The notes below the pieces were generated by a model. It made no database searches, was not told the DNA's origin, and was given only the letters and a program-made list of their open reading frames with translations. Position numbers and translations under genes: made by a program. From Simmondsia chinensis (lineage: Eukaryota; Streptophyta; Magnoliopsida; Caryophyllales; Simmondsiaceae), in contig JAGTTD010000009.1 in NCBI GenBank assembly GCA_018398585.1, positions 8,871,193-8,935,192 on the forward strand: DNA of 64,000 nt. The letters are read 5' to 3'. Shown in pieces: positions 1 to 12,905 of this stretch. How positions within the stretch are numbered: the first letter of the stretch is position 1; every line of letters starts with the position of its first letter.

Positions 1-616
1 GGGTTTAGTCAGAAATTGTGTTAATTGGAATCAACAGATGATTTGCAGTGATTATTTGCATCTAATATGATTGTGATGTTAAGTATTAAATCATTAACTT
101 ATCTTAAATTTTTTTTTTTTTTTGAACACCGACATATCTTAAATTTGATCAAATGGCTTAATTGACACAATATAAATTATAGAGGGACTAAATTAATACA
201 AGTAAAAATATAAGGACAAAATTGACACATTAAAAAAGGTACAAAAATCTTTAATATAAATAACCATAACCTTTTTATTAGATTATCAAGTAAAATATTG
301 CTACAAGCATGATTTGTTATGATTCGGGTGATATAAATAATGATCAAACCTTCCTTATTTAGGTTTATATGGTTTACGATTTAAGTTTGGTTTTAAACCA
401 ACCAAAATTTTATAAACTAAATCATAATTTTTCAAACCATAAACCAAATCAAACCGAAAATTACAATTTGATCTGGTTTAAATTACGATTTAAACCATTT
501 TTTGCGCATCCCTAACTTTATTAATCACAAACTTTTTTTTCAACAATTAATTAATCATAAAGTTTAACAGTTTATTATTTAGATATCGTAATATTTTAAC
601 AAATATACATATATAC

Positions 617-657
<41 letters not shown>

Positions 658-3600
658 CAAGTTGAACTGACATGAGAAGGTAAAATCTAATCAAGGGAGC
701 TGATATGGCGTGAGGGAAAATGGGCTCCTGAATCAGATCAGTGACTATATATAAAATGAAGCCATCTTTAAGTTTAAAAGTTTATCAACCCAATGGTCTT
801 TTTATTCAAAATTCAATGGCCTTTCGTTGGAAAGCACCAAATGTAGACTAAAATTTCGACAGTAAGTAGCTTCCATCAAATTTTTTTTTTTTTTTTAACA
901 GAAAAAAGGCTGATGTGACACATTATTTACACGATGCATAGTTAGCTTCTGTTGACAAAAATATAAACGGATCATTACTGTACAAGTTTGTATTGATATA
1001 TTTTTAAAATACAGTGTTTCAAATGATTTTTGGCTTGGATATAGTGTGTTAACACACAATGCTACATGACCACTAGAACCCAAAAACTGGGGCTATGTAT
1101 CAATTTACATGACAGTTTTGACCATTATATTGCATAGTTTGTTGCAACGCTTGGGAATTGTTTTTGGATTATTTTGACGAGTTGTGTCATTTTCTAAGGG
1201 ACACCTATAAATCTATATAAAGCCCCATCAAATCAAGTTTGAAGAACTTGAAAATGATACTTGGAAAAATACTTGTAAATTGACTTAAAAATTCATATCA
1301 TTCTCTGGTTCTTTTATCTTAAAAATCCATCTTTCCTACATTCATTCTCTCTTTGTGTGAGGTTATCACTAGACAAGCTTAAAATAAGTCTTAAGAAAAA
1401 TGATTCGCTACAAGCCTTAAAGCCAATTTGATAGTACTCGTCGTTGGGAAATATGGGCAAATGAGCAATCAAATTCTCAAATTTAAGACACCAGGACTAA
1501 CTCGAGATGGTGAGGCAAATAAACTAAAACGAGATAATGACAAAGATGAACACAATAAACCTCTTATTACACCAACTTGGCTTGAGACAAGATAATTAAA
1601 CAGCTGAAATATAAAAAATTCAGAGAGGAAAGATTGAATCGAAGGAAGTCACCGCGAGGTGGAGTTCACCACTGCCCTAAGTTGTTTATACCACCGCTAT
1701 GGTACAAACGAGATCGTCAGGCACTCCAACTCCCAGGGTTAACACGGCACCCAACACAGGAGTGTCCTCTCGGATGATTGGTTGGAATACGCCCCCAGTA
1801 ACCAGAGTAAAAATAGAGAGAATTTCAGTGGGAAGAAGAAGAGAATAGTTTCTCTATTTTTCAGTGTTTCTCTGTATATAGAACAATGCCCCAAAGCATG
1901 GTATTTGTAGACAAAAATACTTAACGTGCAAGTAAGAATTAGTTAAAGATTGGGGGCTAGAAATCCGGCCTCAATTAGGAAAGTGGCGGATATGGAAGAG
2001 CACAAAAATCGGGCACAATCAAGGTAACAACGGTTATGGAAAGAAGTTCATAGTTACACGGTCAAAAGCATATCACGAGCTCGAGCTTGCAGCCTCGAAC
2101 TTGAGCCTGGACAACGGACAAAAGCTCAAGCTAAACAGCCTCGAGGTTGGACATAATGGACCCTCGAGCTCGAGCATAACAGCCTCGAGCATGGACCCAA
2201 GAACTCCCCTAGAGTTCGTTAATGATAAATAAAATATTTTGTCCGCAAAAATAAAAGCCCATGTTAAAAAAAGTCCACACCACACGACATCGCGACCCGA
2301 CGAAGCGGGGGCGGGCGCGCATGTGTGGTTCAGGAAATCCACTCTATACCCCTCAACACTTTACCAAGTACAAGGAGAGGGATATATTTAAACTAGAGCT
2401 CCATTCACTACTCTTCCTACGTGGGATAGAGGAAAAACGTTAAGACTCTAAAATTGAAGCACACTACTTCAATATTCCAACACTCGTTTTGTTGAATCTC
2501 ACTAACGGCCCGAGCAGCAACAGGCTAAGCCTACACCTGTAAAAAGAATCCCCAAAAACAAAAGCAGGCTGGGCGACATGGACATTGGGCGCAGCTGAAG
2601 GACATCTCACGATTTCCTTACCTATAAATACTCACTTCAGGCCATTCCTACTCAAGTTCATCCAAATATTTATATGGTGCACAAAATTTTATTTTACACC
2701 ATTGACGTAATCATATCAAACTTATGTTTGTCTTAAAACATGACCAAATGTAGCAAAACATGTCAGTTGAATTCGCTTCAAAATGACAACCCAGGCTGGA
2801 CTCGCGTCAAAACCAAGCCGTGTTGTGTCATGTTCGGGTTTTCCCTGTAATTCATGTCATTGCATTGTATCAACTTGGACTTTCATCAGTTTTCCTCAGT
2901 CTCTGTCTCCAAACACTCCACACCAAGAGACTTTGAACTCAGAACCAGCTAGCTAAGCTTCAAGTTGAAAAGCTCTCATTTAGGCTCAAGCTAGACATGT
3001 TTAGGCTGATTTACACTCGAGCTTGAACCATGAGGGTTCAACCTGATTCACTTAGACGCATTGACGCTCATAAATTGCTCAAAATCTGCTCGTTAGCCTT
3101 CTTTACGATCAACCTAAGCTGGCATGCTTGCTAACCGAACCTTTCGATCTACATAGCTATACTCATTTAGAATGTTAGACAAGCCAGACATGCAGAATCA
3201 TCAACTATCCTAGTGTTTGAGCTAACACCTCAAATTCTTGGGATCGTTAGCTCCTTGACAGGATATCATAGCTTCTTCGATTAAGAGGTCTTACGAACCT
3301 TGAATAGCTCTTACTCTTTATATAAATACAATTCCTTTACAACACATTAAAAGATACATCCAGCTACAAACTCAATTGACATCTTGATGTAACACAACTT
3401 ACTATCTAAAAACTAAATTCAATAATATTTCTCCAAAACTAAAAATAATAAATTACAAAGCTATATTTATAGGAAAATAAACTAATCACTAAAGTCTATA
3501 GGAAAACTAAGAAGATAAGTACAAATCAACTAGGAAACTATTCCTTTAAAAAATAACAAGATAAATATTAGATAATAAACATTAAGCTACATCTCATTCA

Positions 3601-4353
3601 CTGGAGCAAGCATGTTAAGAATACAAAATTATTCATGCGCATTCATGTAACAGCTTGACCTTTTAGGATCTTCGTTTCCTCATGTACAGAACAAGGTAGA
3701 GAACCAAAAAATATATGAACCATGAAACCAAGAATCTTATCCAATACCAGAGATGTCTAAGGGCTCAAATGTACACAACATGCCAACATACAAGGTACAA
3801 CAAAACTGCAAGCATTGTACACATCAATGAACACCTAACCCTATGTAATTCCATTCTAAATCTACCCCATAATGTACATGCAATGAACCACTCTCTCACA
3901 AATCAAGACATTTTAACAAGGGATTTGATTCTTTTTTCTGCTAAATCCACCTTCCAATCCAAGTTAGTAACCCTTACCCAATAATTTTACATAACTTAAT
4001 CTAGCTACTATCTTCCTCAGCTCAGCTACAAATTCCCCAATCATACTATTTTAAGTCTTTCTATCCGGAAATAAGAGAAAACTGTACTTCTTTGAATGAA
4101 CAGTTTTTTCTTTCAAGTACATGGAGTTGGGGGATTTAAATCTATGACCTCCTATCCTAAGATCTCAAACTTTATCGTCTTTAAATGAAAATGTTAAAAG
4201 AGACAAATTCAGCGTCATATCAAACTCTTTCTCATCATGTTTTCAAGCAGCGTAAAGATGCAAGATTGATAGACAGCAGGATTCTATACCATGCAGCTAA
4301 ATTAAGGAGCGCAACTCAAAGGAAAAAGTAAGGAGAAGGTAGTGATGCTAACC
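1..4353. other. AT-rich intergenic region with degraded repeats
   Basis: No coding region can be supported here; the open frames present are short and have no recognisable motif. The stretch holds an alternating purine-pyrimidine (AT/ATAC) microsatellite at about 601-657. Near 160-240 lies a fragment resembling the end of the 'no more than ... reacts to Asn' type foldback MITE also seen at 36590-36980 (shared words such as 'gggactaaatt' and 'aaaatataaggac'). A longer moderately GC-rich stretch at about 1440-2640 looks like an old transposable-element relic, but I could not find its ends. Part of the left flank of 4354 is probably the 3' UTR of the bromodomain gene on the minus strand. Confidence 0.5.
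601..657. repeat. AT/ATAC microsatellite
   Basis: A run of alternating A and T with interspersed C (tatacatatatacatatatata and so on) about 57 bp long. It is a simple sequence repeat with no further function visible. Confidence 0.9.
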
Positions 4354-7300
4354 CTAAAGCTGCAAGGCCAAGTCTGGTTGTTGAGAGTCAACCGACGACT
4401 GGAAAGCGATATTCAGATCAGGAGGAAGCGTATCCTGCTTCGGCTTCTGTGTAGTATGGGGACTAAGAGCTCGCCAAGTGGCCTGCGCTTGAAGCCTAGA
4501 CAAGTCCGCGGTGGCTAGTTGAGGAAAGACCATTTGCTTATTCTGGGTCATCGACTCGCTGCTTATTTTCATTGGGTTCATTGGGTGCGCCATAAATGCT
4601 TGGAACGGATGGCCGTTCCTTTCCGCCTGAAAATGCAACGTTTGAGGGACCATGAGTTCAGGACTGACGTTCGTGATTTGTGGATAGAGCTCTCTTGAGG
4701 TGTTATGAGACGAATCTGAAGATATCTGACTTCTACTCATGGCAGATTTTTCAGTGCCGAGTTTAAATCCTCCGGCCCCTACAGTCATCCATGCACTAGC
4801 AGCTGCAGCTGCAGCTGCAGCGTTGTTTGTAACGTCTCCTCTAGGTGAAGGAACTGACGGCCTAACTTGAAAGGGACCAAGGGAATGAATGGAACCATTT
4901 TGTTGGTTTTGAGCCTTCTGGGTCAACATTCTCATAACCTGAACTGGGTCACTCAGACCCTGCTGGTCCTGTCTTGTGGGTAATGATGCTGCTGGTGCAG
5001 CTAATGGCATAGAACCTAAGCTTGAAGGTGAACCGATCATTCGATTACTATCAACATGATTGTTCCTTATCATCCCATTTGAAAATCCTCCAGGAACGGT
5101 AACTCTGTTAACATCTGGCTGCCTGAAAGGTAAGGGCTGCAGAAAACTTTGGCTACTCGGGATGGAGTTGGCTGGTCTAGAAGCAGGCATCTCCACCAGC
5201 CTAGGGGTTGATTCTAGAACCATGAGAGCAGGCGCCTCCATTGACCTAGGTATAGCGTGCATTTGTCCACTTGACGGAGGTGATTTCTGTACAATGCCGT
5301 CTGCTTTGTGATTGGCTGTGGATGGTGAGTTTGACTCCACCCTCTTCACAACTGTATTTTCAGCTTTTCCTGTATTATCAGAAAGTGGGTTTTGTTGCTG
5401 AAAGACCATATTTGCATTGAGCTTGGTAAGAGGCTGACAATTTGATTCCACTCTCTTCACAACCAGATCTTCAGTTCTCCTAGAATTTCCTGAAAATGAG
5501 TTCTGGTGCTGAGAGAAAGGACTAGCATTCAGATTGGTGGCATCCTGACAATTTGATTCTACCCTCGTCACAATGGTATTTTCTGTCTTCACAGTGCTGA
5601 AAGAAACCGGATTCAGCTGACGAAAGATGGGGGCAGCGTTCAGATTTGCAGTTTGCCGATTTGACTCTGCTCTCTGAACGGACATGTTTTCAGGTACAGG
5701 AGCTCGGGAAAATGGGTTTTTCTTTTGAGAGATGGCACTAGTAGGGGTAGGAGGTTTCGATCCACCAGAGCTGAACGGAGGAAACTTTCCATCTGCACTG
5801 GGCTTACTAGCTGGATGCTCGGCTACTGAAATGGAAGTAGACTGACAATTCGATTCAACTCTCTGCATGGACATGTTTTCATGTACAGAAGCTCGTGAAA
5901 ATGGGTTTTTCTGTTGAGAAATGGCACCAGTCGGTGTAGGAGGTTTGGATCCTCCTGAAGAAAACTTGCCATCTCTACTGGGCCTACTAGCCAGATGCTC
6001 AGATGAAGGAACGGAAGTAGACTGAAAATTCGATTCAAATCTCTGAGCGGACATGTTTTCAGGCACAGAGGCCCGCGAAAATGGAATTTTCTGCTGAGAG
6101 ATGGTACCTGTTGGGGTAGGAGGTTTGGACCCTCCAGAAGAAATCTTTCCATCTGCATTGGGCCTACTGGCCAGATGCTGAGCTGAAGGAACGGAAGTAG
6201 ACTGACAATTCGATTCAAATCTTTGTACGGACATGTTCTCAGGCACAGACGAAAGAGAAAATGGGTTATTCTGTTGAGAGATGGTACCTGTTGGTGAAGG
6301 AGGTTTGGATCCTCCAGAAGAAAACTTTCCATCTGTATTGGGCCTACTAGCCAGATGCTTAGCCGAAGGAACAGACGTAGACAGACAATTCGACTCAACC
6401 CTCCGTGCGGACATGTTTTCAGGCAAAGAAGCCCGAGAAAATGGGTTTTTCTGTTGAGAGAGAGTACTGGTAGGGGTAGGATGCTTGGATCCTGCAGAAC
6501 CAAACAAAGGAGAAAACTCTCCATACACATTAGGCCTACTAGGCAGATGCTCCGTTGTTGAAATGGACGTCGAATGACAATTTGATTCTACTCTCTTCAC
6601 AGCCATGTTTTGAGGACCTACAGCATCTCTAGAATGCGGGTTCTGCTGTTGAGAGATGGGACTGGTTGGGGTAGGGGGTCTGGATCTCCCAGAACCAGAT
6701 AAAGAAGCACTTCTGTCCGATTCAGGCCCAATAACCAGTTGCTCAGCTGCTGGTATGGGATTCGTTCGAAGTTTATCACTTTGTTCCGAACAAGAAATAT
6801 TATGCAACTTCGAAACAAGTGGATGTTGTTTGCGACCGTCAACAGTAAATACTGGTGTAGGAAGTGGTTCATATTCCCCAATCCAACCTCGGCCATATTT
6901 GAATCCTGAAGGAAGTGCCTGTTCAATCTTCATCGAGGCGATCCTCCAAGCAACAGGCCCCAGAGTTCCAGCAAAACGAGCCAAACTTAGGGCATAAGAA
7001 TCTTCTGCGTGCAGCCCAACCTGATGGACAAAGAAAAATTAAGGAAAGATCAAAAGGATAAATAATCTATATAAAGACTGTTGTGAATAGTACATACAGG
7101 GATCAGCTCCTTCTTTTCACCCTCAAACGTCGAAAATATCGATTCGGATTTATCCACAGGTTGATTGGACAAGTGATAAGTAGAACGACGATCCTCATCA
7201 ACCACAAAAGATCTCCTCCCAAATTTAGGAAAGAGACCTTTCCCTGAAATGGAGTAGATCATTGCAATCAGTAATAACAGTGATCATCTTACATACACAG

Positions 7301-10300
7301 AATAAACACTGACCTGGTATCACAAAAAAACGCAATGGCAATATTGCAAAAATGAAGTCCATATTTTACCTGATTGCAGATCTTCAACTTTCTCTATGTT
7401 GTCTCCTAAGAAAGAAATGCCCTCTACATGTCCATAACTATTGCTAGGCCTCTCACCATTACCAGCTTGGTTGCCATTGCAAGACTTATGGGTATCTGTC
7501 AGAGCAAGAATGGCACCGGAGGTAAAATCGGACCCTACTGGGCCCTGTGTGCTCCCACCAAGAGGCTTTTTCACATGTTTCTTAAATATTGAGTTTGCTT
7601 GGTCTTTCTGCTCGGTCTTTGGGTCTTTTTTTAGTTCACACTTTTGCTCTTTCTCTGACTGTTCAATCTGGATCTTTATCCTTAGCCGTTCGAATTTCTT
7701 TTCAGCAAGTTCTTTGATCACACGAGCCTTTTTCAAACACAAATGGGCGTAAAACTTAGCATACAAACAGGATTAGCCAACAAAAATAGTGCATGAAGAG
7801 GGACATAGCAATACCTGTTTATAATATTTTGTCTCCGGAGCATTGTATTGCATTGCATTGGAGGTGATGAGGAAAACATCACTCTGCATCCAAAAATAAC
7901 ACTGTCACTGTCTTTTCCTGCCAAATGTGCTCTGGCTCTAATGAACTTGAGTACCAAATTATAAGATATGCAGGCGCCTTTTCCCAGATTACAAGTCTTA
8001 TTTTCAGCCCCAGTGGTGTATTTGCGTGAAGCTAGTCTTTTCTTATAAAAAATATCAAATTACAAGCAAAGAAATGTACTGTTATAATAGTTGAATACCA
8101 ATGAGGAAAGCTATAGAAACCAAACCAAACTAAGCCTTGTTCTACTAGGTCGGGGCAGTAGCGTGTGTTCTTTTGGGAATCCATGCTAAAGAATCTCAAT
8201 GAAGTTACGCTGTGAACTACCAAGTGCGTGTACTAAAGGTTCGGAAATTTCGATACTGGGAGCAGCTTCAAAAGAAACCATAAATGGGCTACGTGAGGAA
8301 AGGTATCCCGCAGCTGGAATCCTAATCCACTGTTCAAAGCAGCAGTGCCATTATAGTAACCACTTCAATCTATTACCAAATATATATATATATATATATA
8401 TATGGGGTAATGCACACAAAGTATAAGGATCTATTGACACATCCTTCAAAGTTGTTACAGCATTGCCCTAGATTTCATCCACAACAAGACTACGACTAAG
8501 ATACATCAATTATTGTCAGCCAGCTTTAACATCAGTAATAGAACTTTACAAATTAACACAATAAAATTGGCAGTTCCACTGAAAGTTTTTGCAGTTAAAC
8601 CTTATTGAATAAAAAAAACTACGAAATCATCATTTCAAATTCTGCTAATAACTCTTGGGGCACTTGCAAAAAGGGAGGGGAGAAAATGAAACTAATTCCA
8701 AAAGAGCGCAAAGGGAATAGAAGTCCATAATGAGGCACATTTTGAGTATGGACAAAATTGGTGAAGGGGAATATAGCACAATGTCAGAACAGACTGGAGA
8801 AAGTTCAAGCAATTGTTGCAAGGATTAAATACAATAACAACAACGATATAAAAGACATAGTGCAGCCAAGCTCTGACATAACATCAATTAAAGCCCTCAC
8901 CAAAGCATCGCCACATATCCAGCAGATTGGAAGCTAGCAAAACCATTTATGAGCATACTCTAAAGCACCCACCTCAAATTGCTCCAAGTTTGAATATAAT
9001 CCATTTGCAAGCTTCTTTTTCACAGTCGAGAAGTCCATCGGATGTTCGATGATATCATGATAATCAGGAAGCTACACACAGCAACTTAGGTTTCAGAACC
9101 AACACAAGAATTGAGAATCCCAACAAAAAAATAGACATTGTCAATGAAAATGCTACACACCTCCTCAGGATCTACTGGTTCAGCATAGACACCGTAAGTA
9201 TCTTTCCTGCCACAAAATGCAGAACATCAAAAGGCTAGGTAATGATAAAAAATCTTTAAAAGAAATGCGGAGATAGAAAGATACAAATTCAGAATTTTTC
9301 TTACTTCTGAAGCTTTTCAAGAATTAGCTCCAATTGCTTCTTATCAGGCAATGGAGTCTCAGACTGAGTACCTATTGGCATACCCAAAACAAAAATCAGA
9401 CACCCCCAATTCAAAAATTTGCCATTTGCACCAACAGACATCACAAAACAAATGAAAATTAACAACCAACTATAATCTGAACACTAACCATATGCAGAAT
9501 TCTCCCTCTTTGGTTCCTCCTCCTGCCCTCTTTCCTGCCAAAGTCCAATAACACAATCATTAGCACCTCCATACACATTGATTGAAGCCCAAATTATAAA
9601 TTATCAAAACAATGAAGGATGCATGTCAAGGAACTAACTTTTCCAAAAGCTTATGTTGATAGGTGAAGGTCCATGGACAATTTTATACTCTAACATGCAC
9701 TCCACCCATGCAAATGCATAATAGGCTTAAAGCGTGGATAGGTCAACAAGGCTTTAATACCATGTTAAGGAACCAACTATTCCAACACCTTAAGTTGATG
9801 GGTGAATGTTCATAAATGATCTTATACTCAAAAAAATCACAATCTTTAATGTTTAAATGACAGGACGCAGAGAATGAGGAAGTGAAATGTAGAGAGAGAA
9901 AGGGGGAAAGGGAAATGGGAAGAGAAAGGAAGTACAGGGATTGTGAGTGATGATCACTCATCATATTCTGTGGGTACGTGCGCAACTTAGTTATTGGATT
10001 GCTGACAGTTGACCCCCCCCCCCCCCCCAAAAAAAAAAAAAAACCGTTAAATTCAACTTCACTCCTCCCCCAACACACACAATTAGACTACGAGCGAGAG
10101 TGAAATATACAATTCTGGACCAATTGCAGCAAACCAATTAAACAACTTCAAAAAAAATCTCAATCTCTGAGCTCAGCTGAGCTGGCCACACACACATTCT
10201 CTCTCTTCCCCCGTCTCTCTATCTCCCCTTTTAGGCGAAGATCAATTGCATTTCGTCACAACAAATACACACTCCATTTCGCCGTATTAAGTTTGTTTTT

Positions 10301-11024
10301 AACAAATACATGTAATAAAACGCAACATAAAAAGACTATATATTTGCTTTTAACCTAACATTTTTTCCTCTTTTTTACATTTTTAAGGCGGGGAAATGCC
10401 CCCAGTGGAGCTACAGCCCCCGGAGTTCCCAACCACTCGCCTATGTTCAAACGACTATTTTTAACTTAATATGGTAAAATCTACGGAGCGTTCTATCGAC
10501 CCTCTCTTTCTTCCACCTTTCTCTCTCTATCTAAAAACCCTAACATTCCAATTTACTCGCCGCATTTCTCTCAATCAACACTCAGATCCACAGCACTCAA
10601 AGTCCAATACCTCATTTTCTTCATCGAATTCATCCGCCACATCCAATTTTAACATCCTCTTCTTAACCGGCCTCTCCTCTTCCTCTTCCTCTTCCTCTTC
10701 CTCTTCCTCATCCACCTCCGACTCGTCGGCAGTTACACGCCGGCGACTCATCGAACTCTGGCGGTTACACGGAAGCTTCACAACTAGCTTCATCTTCTTC
10801 TCTCTCCTCATCTCTTCCTCCTCCTCCTCCTCCTCCTCCTCAAACTCGCCCTCGTCGTCGTCTGAATCAACTAGGTTATACCGGAAGCTTCGCCGCCGTG
10901 AGCTCCACCGCAAAAACCACCGTTCCGGCAGCGACTTCTTCTGATGCAGCGGCGATAGGTCATCGGCGGGTAGATCTAGCTTGGATGGCCTCCCTTTCTT
11001 CTTCCTCCTCACGATCTGCCCCAT
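4354..11024 (-). CDS. BRD1/2/13-type bromodomain protein, SWI/SNF (BRM-associated) subunit, 9 exons
   Basis: Nuclear acetyl-lysine reader. Arabidopsis BRD1, BRD2 and BRD13, which it resembles throughout, are subunits of the BRM-associated SWI/SNF remodeller. Exons read on the minus strand: 11024-10611, 9534-9489, 9371-9305, 9206-9161, 9071-8973, 7883-7815, 7727-7370, 7243-7098, 7020-4354. All have GT..AG borders and matching phases, giving 1303 codons plus stop. Residues 1-17 start MGQIVRRKKKGRPSK, an AT-hook-like GRP motif. Acidic runs follow to residue 138. The bromodomain spans about 158-250: ETPLPDKK, EPVDPEELPDYHDIIEHPMD, and NAMQYN with the acetyl-lysine-binding Asn. A conserved plant block follows (DRRSTY, ESIFSTFEG, LARFAGTLGPVAW, GRGWIGEYEPLPTP), and the protein ends PDLALQL as the Arabidopsis proteins do. 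The start is the first ATG, after a GA-rich leader. It is much longer than the Arabidopsis homologues because of the repeat array in the last exon. Exon joins are manual, and a short exon inside the 1.08-kb first intron could have been missed. Confidence 0.9.
5330..6710 (-). repeat. In-frame 180-bp (60-residue) tandem repeat array in last exon of the bromodomain gene
   Basis: Six head-to-tail copies of a 60-residue unit occupy about 5630-6710 on the minus strand. The unit runs roughly: SGGSKPPTPTG, SQQKNPFSR, ENMS.QRVESNCQSTS, EHLASRP..DGKF. Toward the C-terminus (about 5330-5630) there are four shorter, degenerate copies of about 37 residues that keep only the 'QQ.NP.S' and 'RVESN' parts. 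The 180-bp period is plain in the DNA: the 'gagagatgg' and 'gacatgttttc' words recur every 180 bases. The units are rich in Ser, Pro, Thr and Gln and look intrinsically disordered. All copies keep the frame, so selection or recent expansion has kept the exon open. Confidence 0.9.
7884..8972 (-). other. Intron 5 of the bromodomain gene with AT microsatellite
   Basis: This 1.09-kb intron splits the bromodomain coding sequence between the Leu-Glu-Gln-Phe-Glu helix and the Ser-Asp-Val-Phe-Leu helix. It holds an (AT)n run at about 8381-8403. No coding segment that belongs to the family was found inside. Confidence 0.7.
9535..10610 (-). other. First intron of the bromodomain gene
   Basis: The intron between exons 1 and 2 is about 1.08 kb. 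It contains a diverged duplication: the segment near 9630-9705 ('aggaactaac ... gatgaaggtcc ... ttatactc') recurs near 9765-9830 ('aggaaccaac ... gttgatgggtgaatg ... ttatactc'). A C-run followed by an A-run occurs at about 10013-10043. No exon with family similarity was seen inside it. Confidence 0.6.
10673..10853 (-). repeat. Acidic low-complexity codon repeats in exon 1
   Basis: Two CTC/TTC-type trinucleotide runs on the plus strand (about 10673-10712 and 10816-10842) encode poly-glutamate stretches in exon 1 of the bromodomain gene. Acidic N-terminal tracts are normal in this family, and their length is likely to vary among alleles. Confidence 0.8.
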
Positions 11025-11110
11025 CTTTTTCTCTCTCTCTCTTCTCTGAGCTGCTCTCTGGATTCTCTTTCTCTCTCTTCTGTGTGAGTTTCTCTCTCTA
11101 GATATTTTTT
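11025..11110 (-). promoter_or_regulatory. GA-rich 5' leader of the bromodomain gene
   Basis: Immediately upstream of the ATG, the minus strand is a long GAGAGA/AGAGAA tract (CTCTCT on the plus strand). Such CT/GA-rich leaders are typical of plant 5' UTRs and core promoters. I see no convincing TATA box, so the exact transcription start is unknown. Confidence 0.5.
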
Positions 11111-12670
11111 ATTGGGGCTATTTTCTCTCTCCTCTTTTACTGCATTATTGTCCTTTGTGGTTAGCTCAGCCGCTTCGGACACTCCCGAGCCTACTAAAAA
11201 ATTATTTTTCTCCTTTTTTAATAATGTGATAATATTTAATAAAAAATAATAGTAAATAAAATAATAAATTAACATATTAAAAATATTAAAAGCTGCCCGA
11301 AAAGGGGTTTGCGTGTGAGAATATGAGCTGCCCGCGGGTAAGGGCCTTTTTAAATTATTATTTCTTTTATTTTATTAACGAAGCAAAATTATTAATGTCA
11401 AAGTAATTTTATAAAATCCTAAAAGTAATACCAACCTTCTTTTATCAACAAACAAATGCAGTGTCTTAAAGGGCTCCCGCTAAAGTAAAGTTTGAGAGGA
11501 TAAGATATACACAGTTTTAACCTTTAAAATGTTACTCAAAAAGAATTTTATTTCCGTAAACTTCTTAACCTTAAAAGCAATAATAAAATATACAAACACT
11601 AATAAAGCGGCAAACAATAACAAACACATCTATTCTATTTCATATATTATTACAAAATTCCACTACTCTCGTAAACCTTCAAACTCTAATTCTAAACATT
11701 ATAGGCATAACTTTCTTATTAAAGTTAGAGATTTGCATTTTTTTTAACATTTGCGTAGAAAATTTTGAATCGACAAACTTTAGATTAATATTATATGATA
11801 TATTTAAAAAGTAGTTTAAGAATTTAAAAAAAATTTTAAAAATTAGTAATTAAAAGTGATAACTTTAATTTAAAATAACAAAACATATAAATATAATATT
11901 TTATTTTTTAAATTATAAATATATTTTATACATAATACGAAATAACACTAATAAATTTAGACGCCGACGTGAACAAACTATGTTGTACTCCTCTGCCATA
12001 AATCATTACGTCGTTTTCTCATCGTTTTTTTTTTTTTTGGGGGGGGGGGGAGCGCGTGAATATTACGCGCCATGTGCGTCGGTAAACAGGTGTGGCTCTC
12101 TTGCAATCTGTGCACTCTTGGGACTACACTTTCACAATATTTAATTTCAAAAATGGTGAGAGTAAACAAATATAATGAATTGAAAATGTTTTAGGTATAG
12201 AATTTAGCATTAATTATTTTTTGGTCATGGAATTTAGCATTCATTAGACACCAATTATTAATGTTAAAAAAGTAAAAAAAAATTAAATTAATATTAAGGT
12301 GATTATTTTTTAAAAGTTTTTTTGGGCACTAGAACATCCAAAGGCCAAAAATTCACATAATTAACACACCATCAATTAAGATTGCTAGAGTTACAATTTT
12401 TATGGTATAAAATTATTTTCGGGCCTTCACTTATCAGCTTAAACTTTTGGGACAGATGGTTCTTTGACATGGTATCAAAGCTTTGTTGATACTATGTCAT
12501 AAATTCGAATCTCAACAACCTCTACTTTCAATATTAAAAAAAAAAAAGACAATTAAAGCACAATGTATAAGGCATGTATGTGCATTATCCAAACTTCACA
12601 CTTGATTGGTATTTGTGTGAGGGAGCATGTCATAGTATAAAACTATTCACGGGCCTTCATTAATCAGCTT
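11111..12670. other. AT-rich intergenic region upstream of the bromodomain gene
   Basis: No gene is supported. A short SINE-like word block (agtgtcttaaagggctcccg and the following 50 bases) sits at about 11460-11525. It matches the 3' half of the 5S-headed SINEs at 19660 and 36430. A T-run followed by a G-run is at 12026-12050. From 12390 to 12679 a repeat of about 235 bp occurs twice; the second copy is the MULE-1 insertion target. Confidence 0.5.
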
Positions 12671-12679
12671 AAATTTTTA
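12390..12679. repeat. Tandem repeat whose second copy is the MULE-1 target
   Basis: The words 'atggtataaaattatt..cgggccttcacttatcagcttaaac' (12400-12450) recur at 12625-12680 as 'atagtataaaactattcacgggccttcattaatcagcttaaat'. The MULE interrupts the second copy. The first copy, uninterrupted, reads on into 'gggacagatggttctttgaca', which corresponds to 'ggacaggtggttccttaaa' on the far side of the MULE at 17035. It therefore serves as an internal empty site. Confidence 0.75.
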
Positions 12680-12737
12680 GAGCCGGTTCCGAAAATAATG
12701 CAAAATAAAAAAAAATAATGCCCAAAAAAAAATATTT

Positions 12738-12905
12738 ACCAAACTACAGTTAAACCGCGTTTAGAAAACGCGGCTATATAAACCGCATCACAATAACCCG
12801 TTTCAATTCTCTATAAACCGCATCTAAAAAACACGGTTTAACTCAAAGTGAACCGCGTTTTGAAAACTCAAAGTGAACCGCGTTAATAAAACGCGGTTTA
12901 CTCTC
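12738..12905. repeat. Left subterminal CGCGGTTT/AAACCGCG motif array of MULE-1
   Basis: Repeated, often palindromic copies of AAACCGCG(T) and ACGCGGTTT with slightly mutated versions (ACCGCATC, ACACGGTT) are packed within 170 bp next to the left inverted repeat. The same motif is found only in the matching zone at the right end. Such subterminal motif clusters are the usual binding sites of Mutator-type transposases; binding here is inferred. Confidence 0.75.

Noticed and set aside
895..1083. Short frame near the left edge
   Set aside because: No motifs, no context, composition typical of intergenic DNA.
3715..3984. Open frame of 89 residues on the plus strand near the 3' side of the bromodomain gene
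   Set aside because: No motif, composition like surrounding AT-rich DNA, no splice or promoter context.
5823..6530. Long 235-residue frame on the minus strand inside the repeat array
   Set aside because: It is an alternative-frame shadow of the 180-bp repeats; a repeat whose unit length is a multiple of three keeps all frames open or closed together.
10471..10944. 157-residue Ser-rich plus-strand frame
   Set aside because: It is the antisense of the poly-Glu exon 1 of the bromodomain gene.
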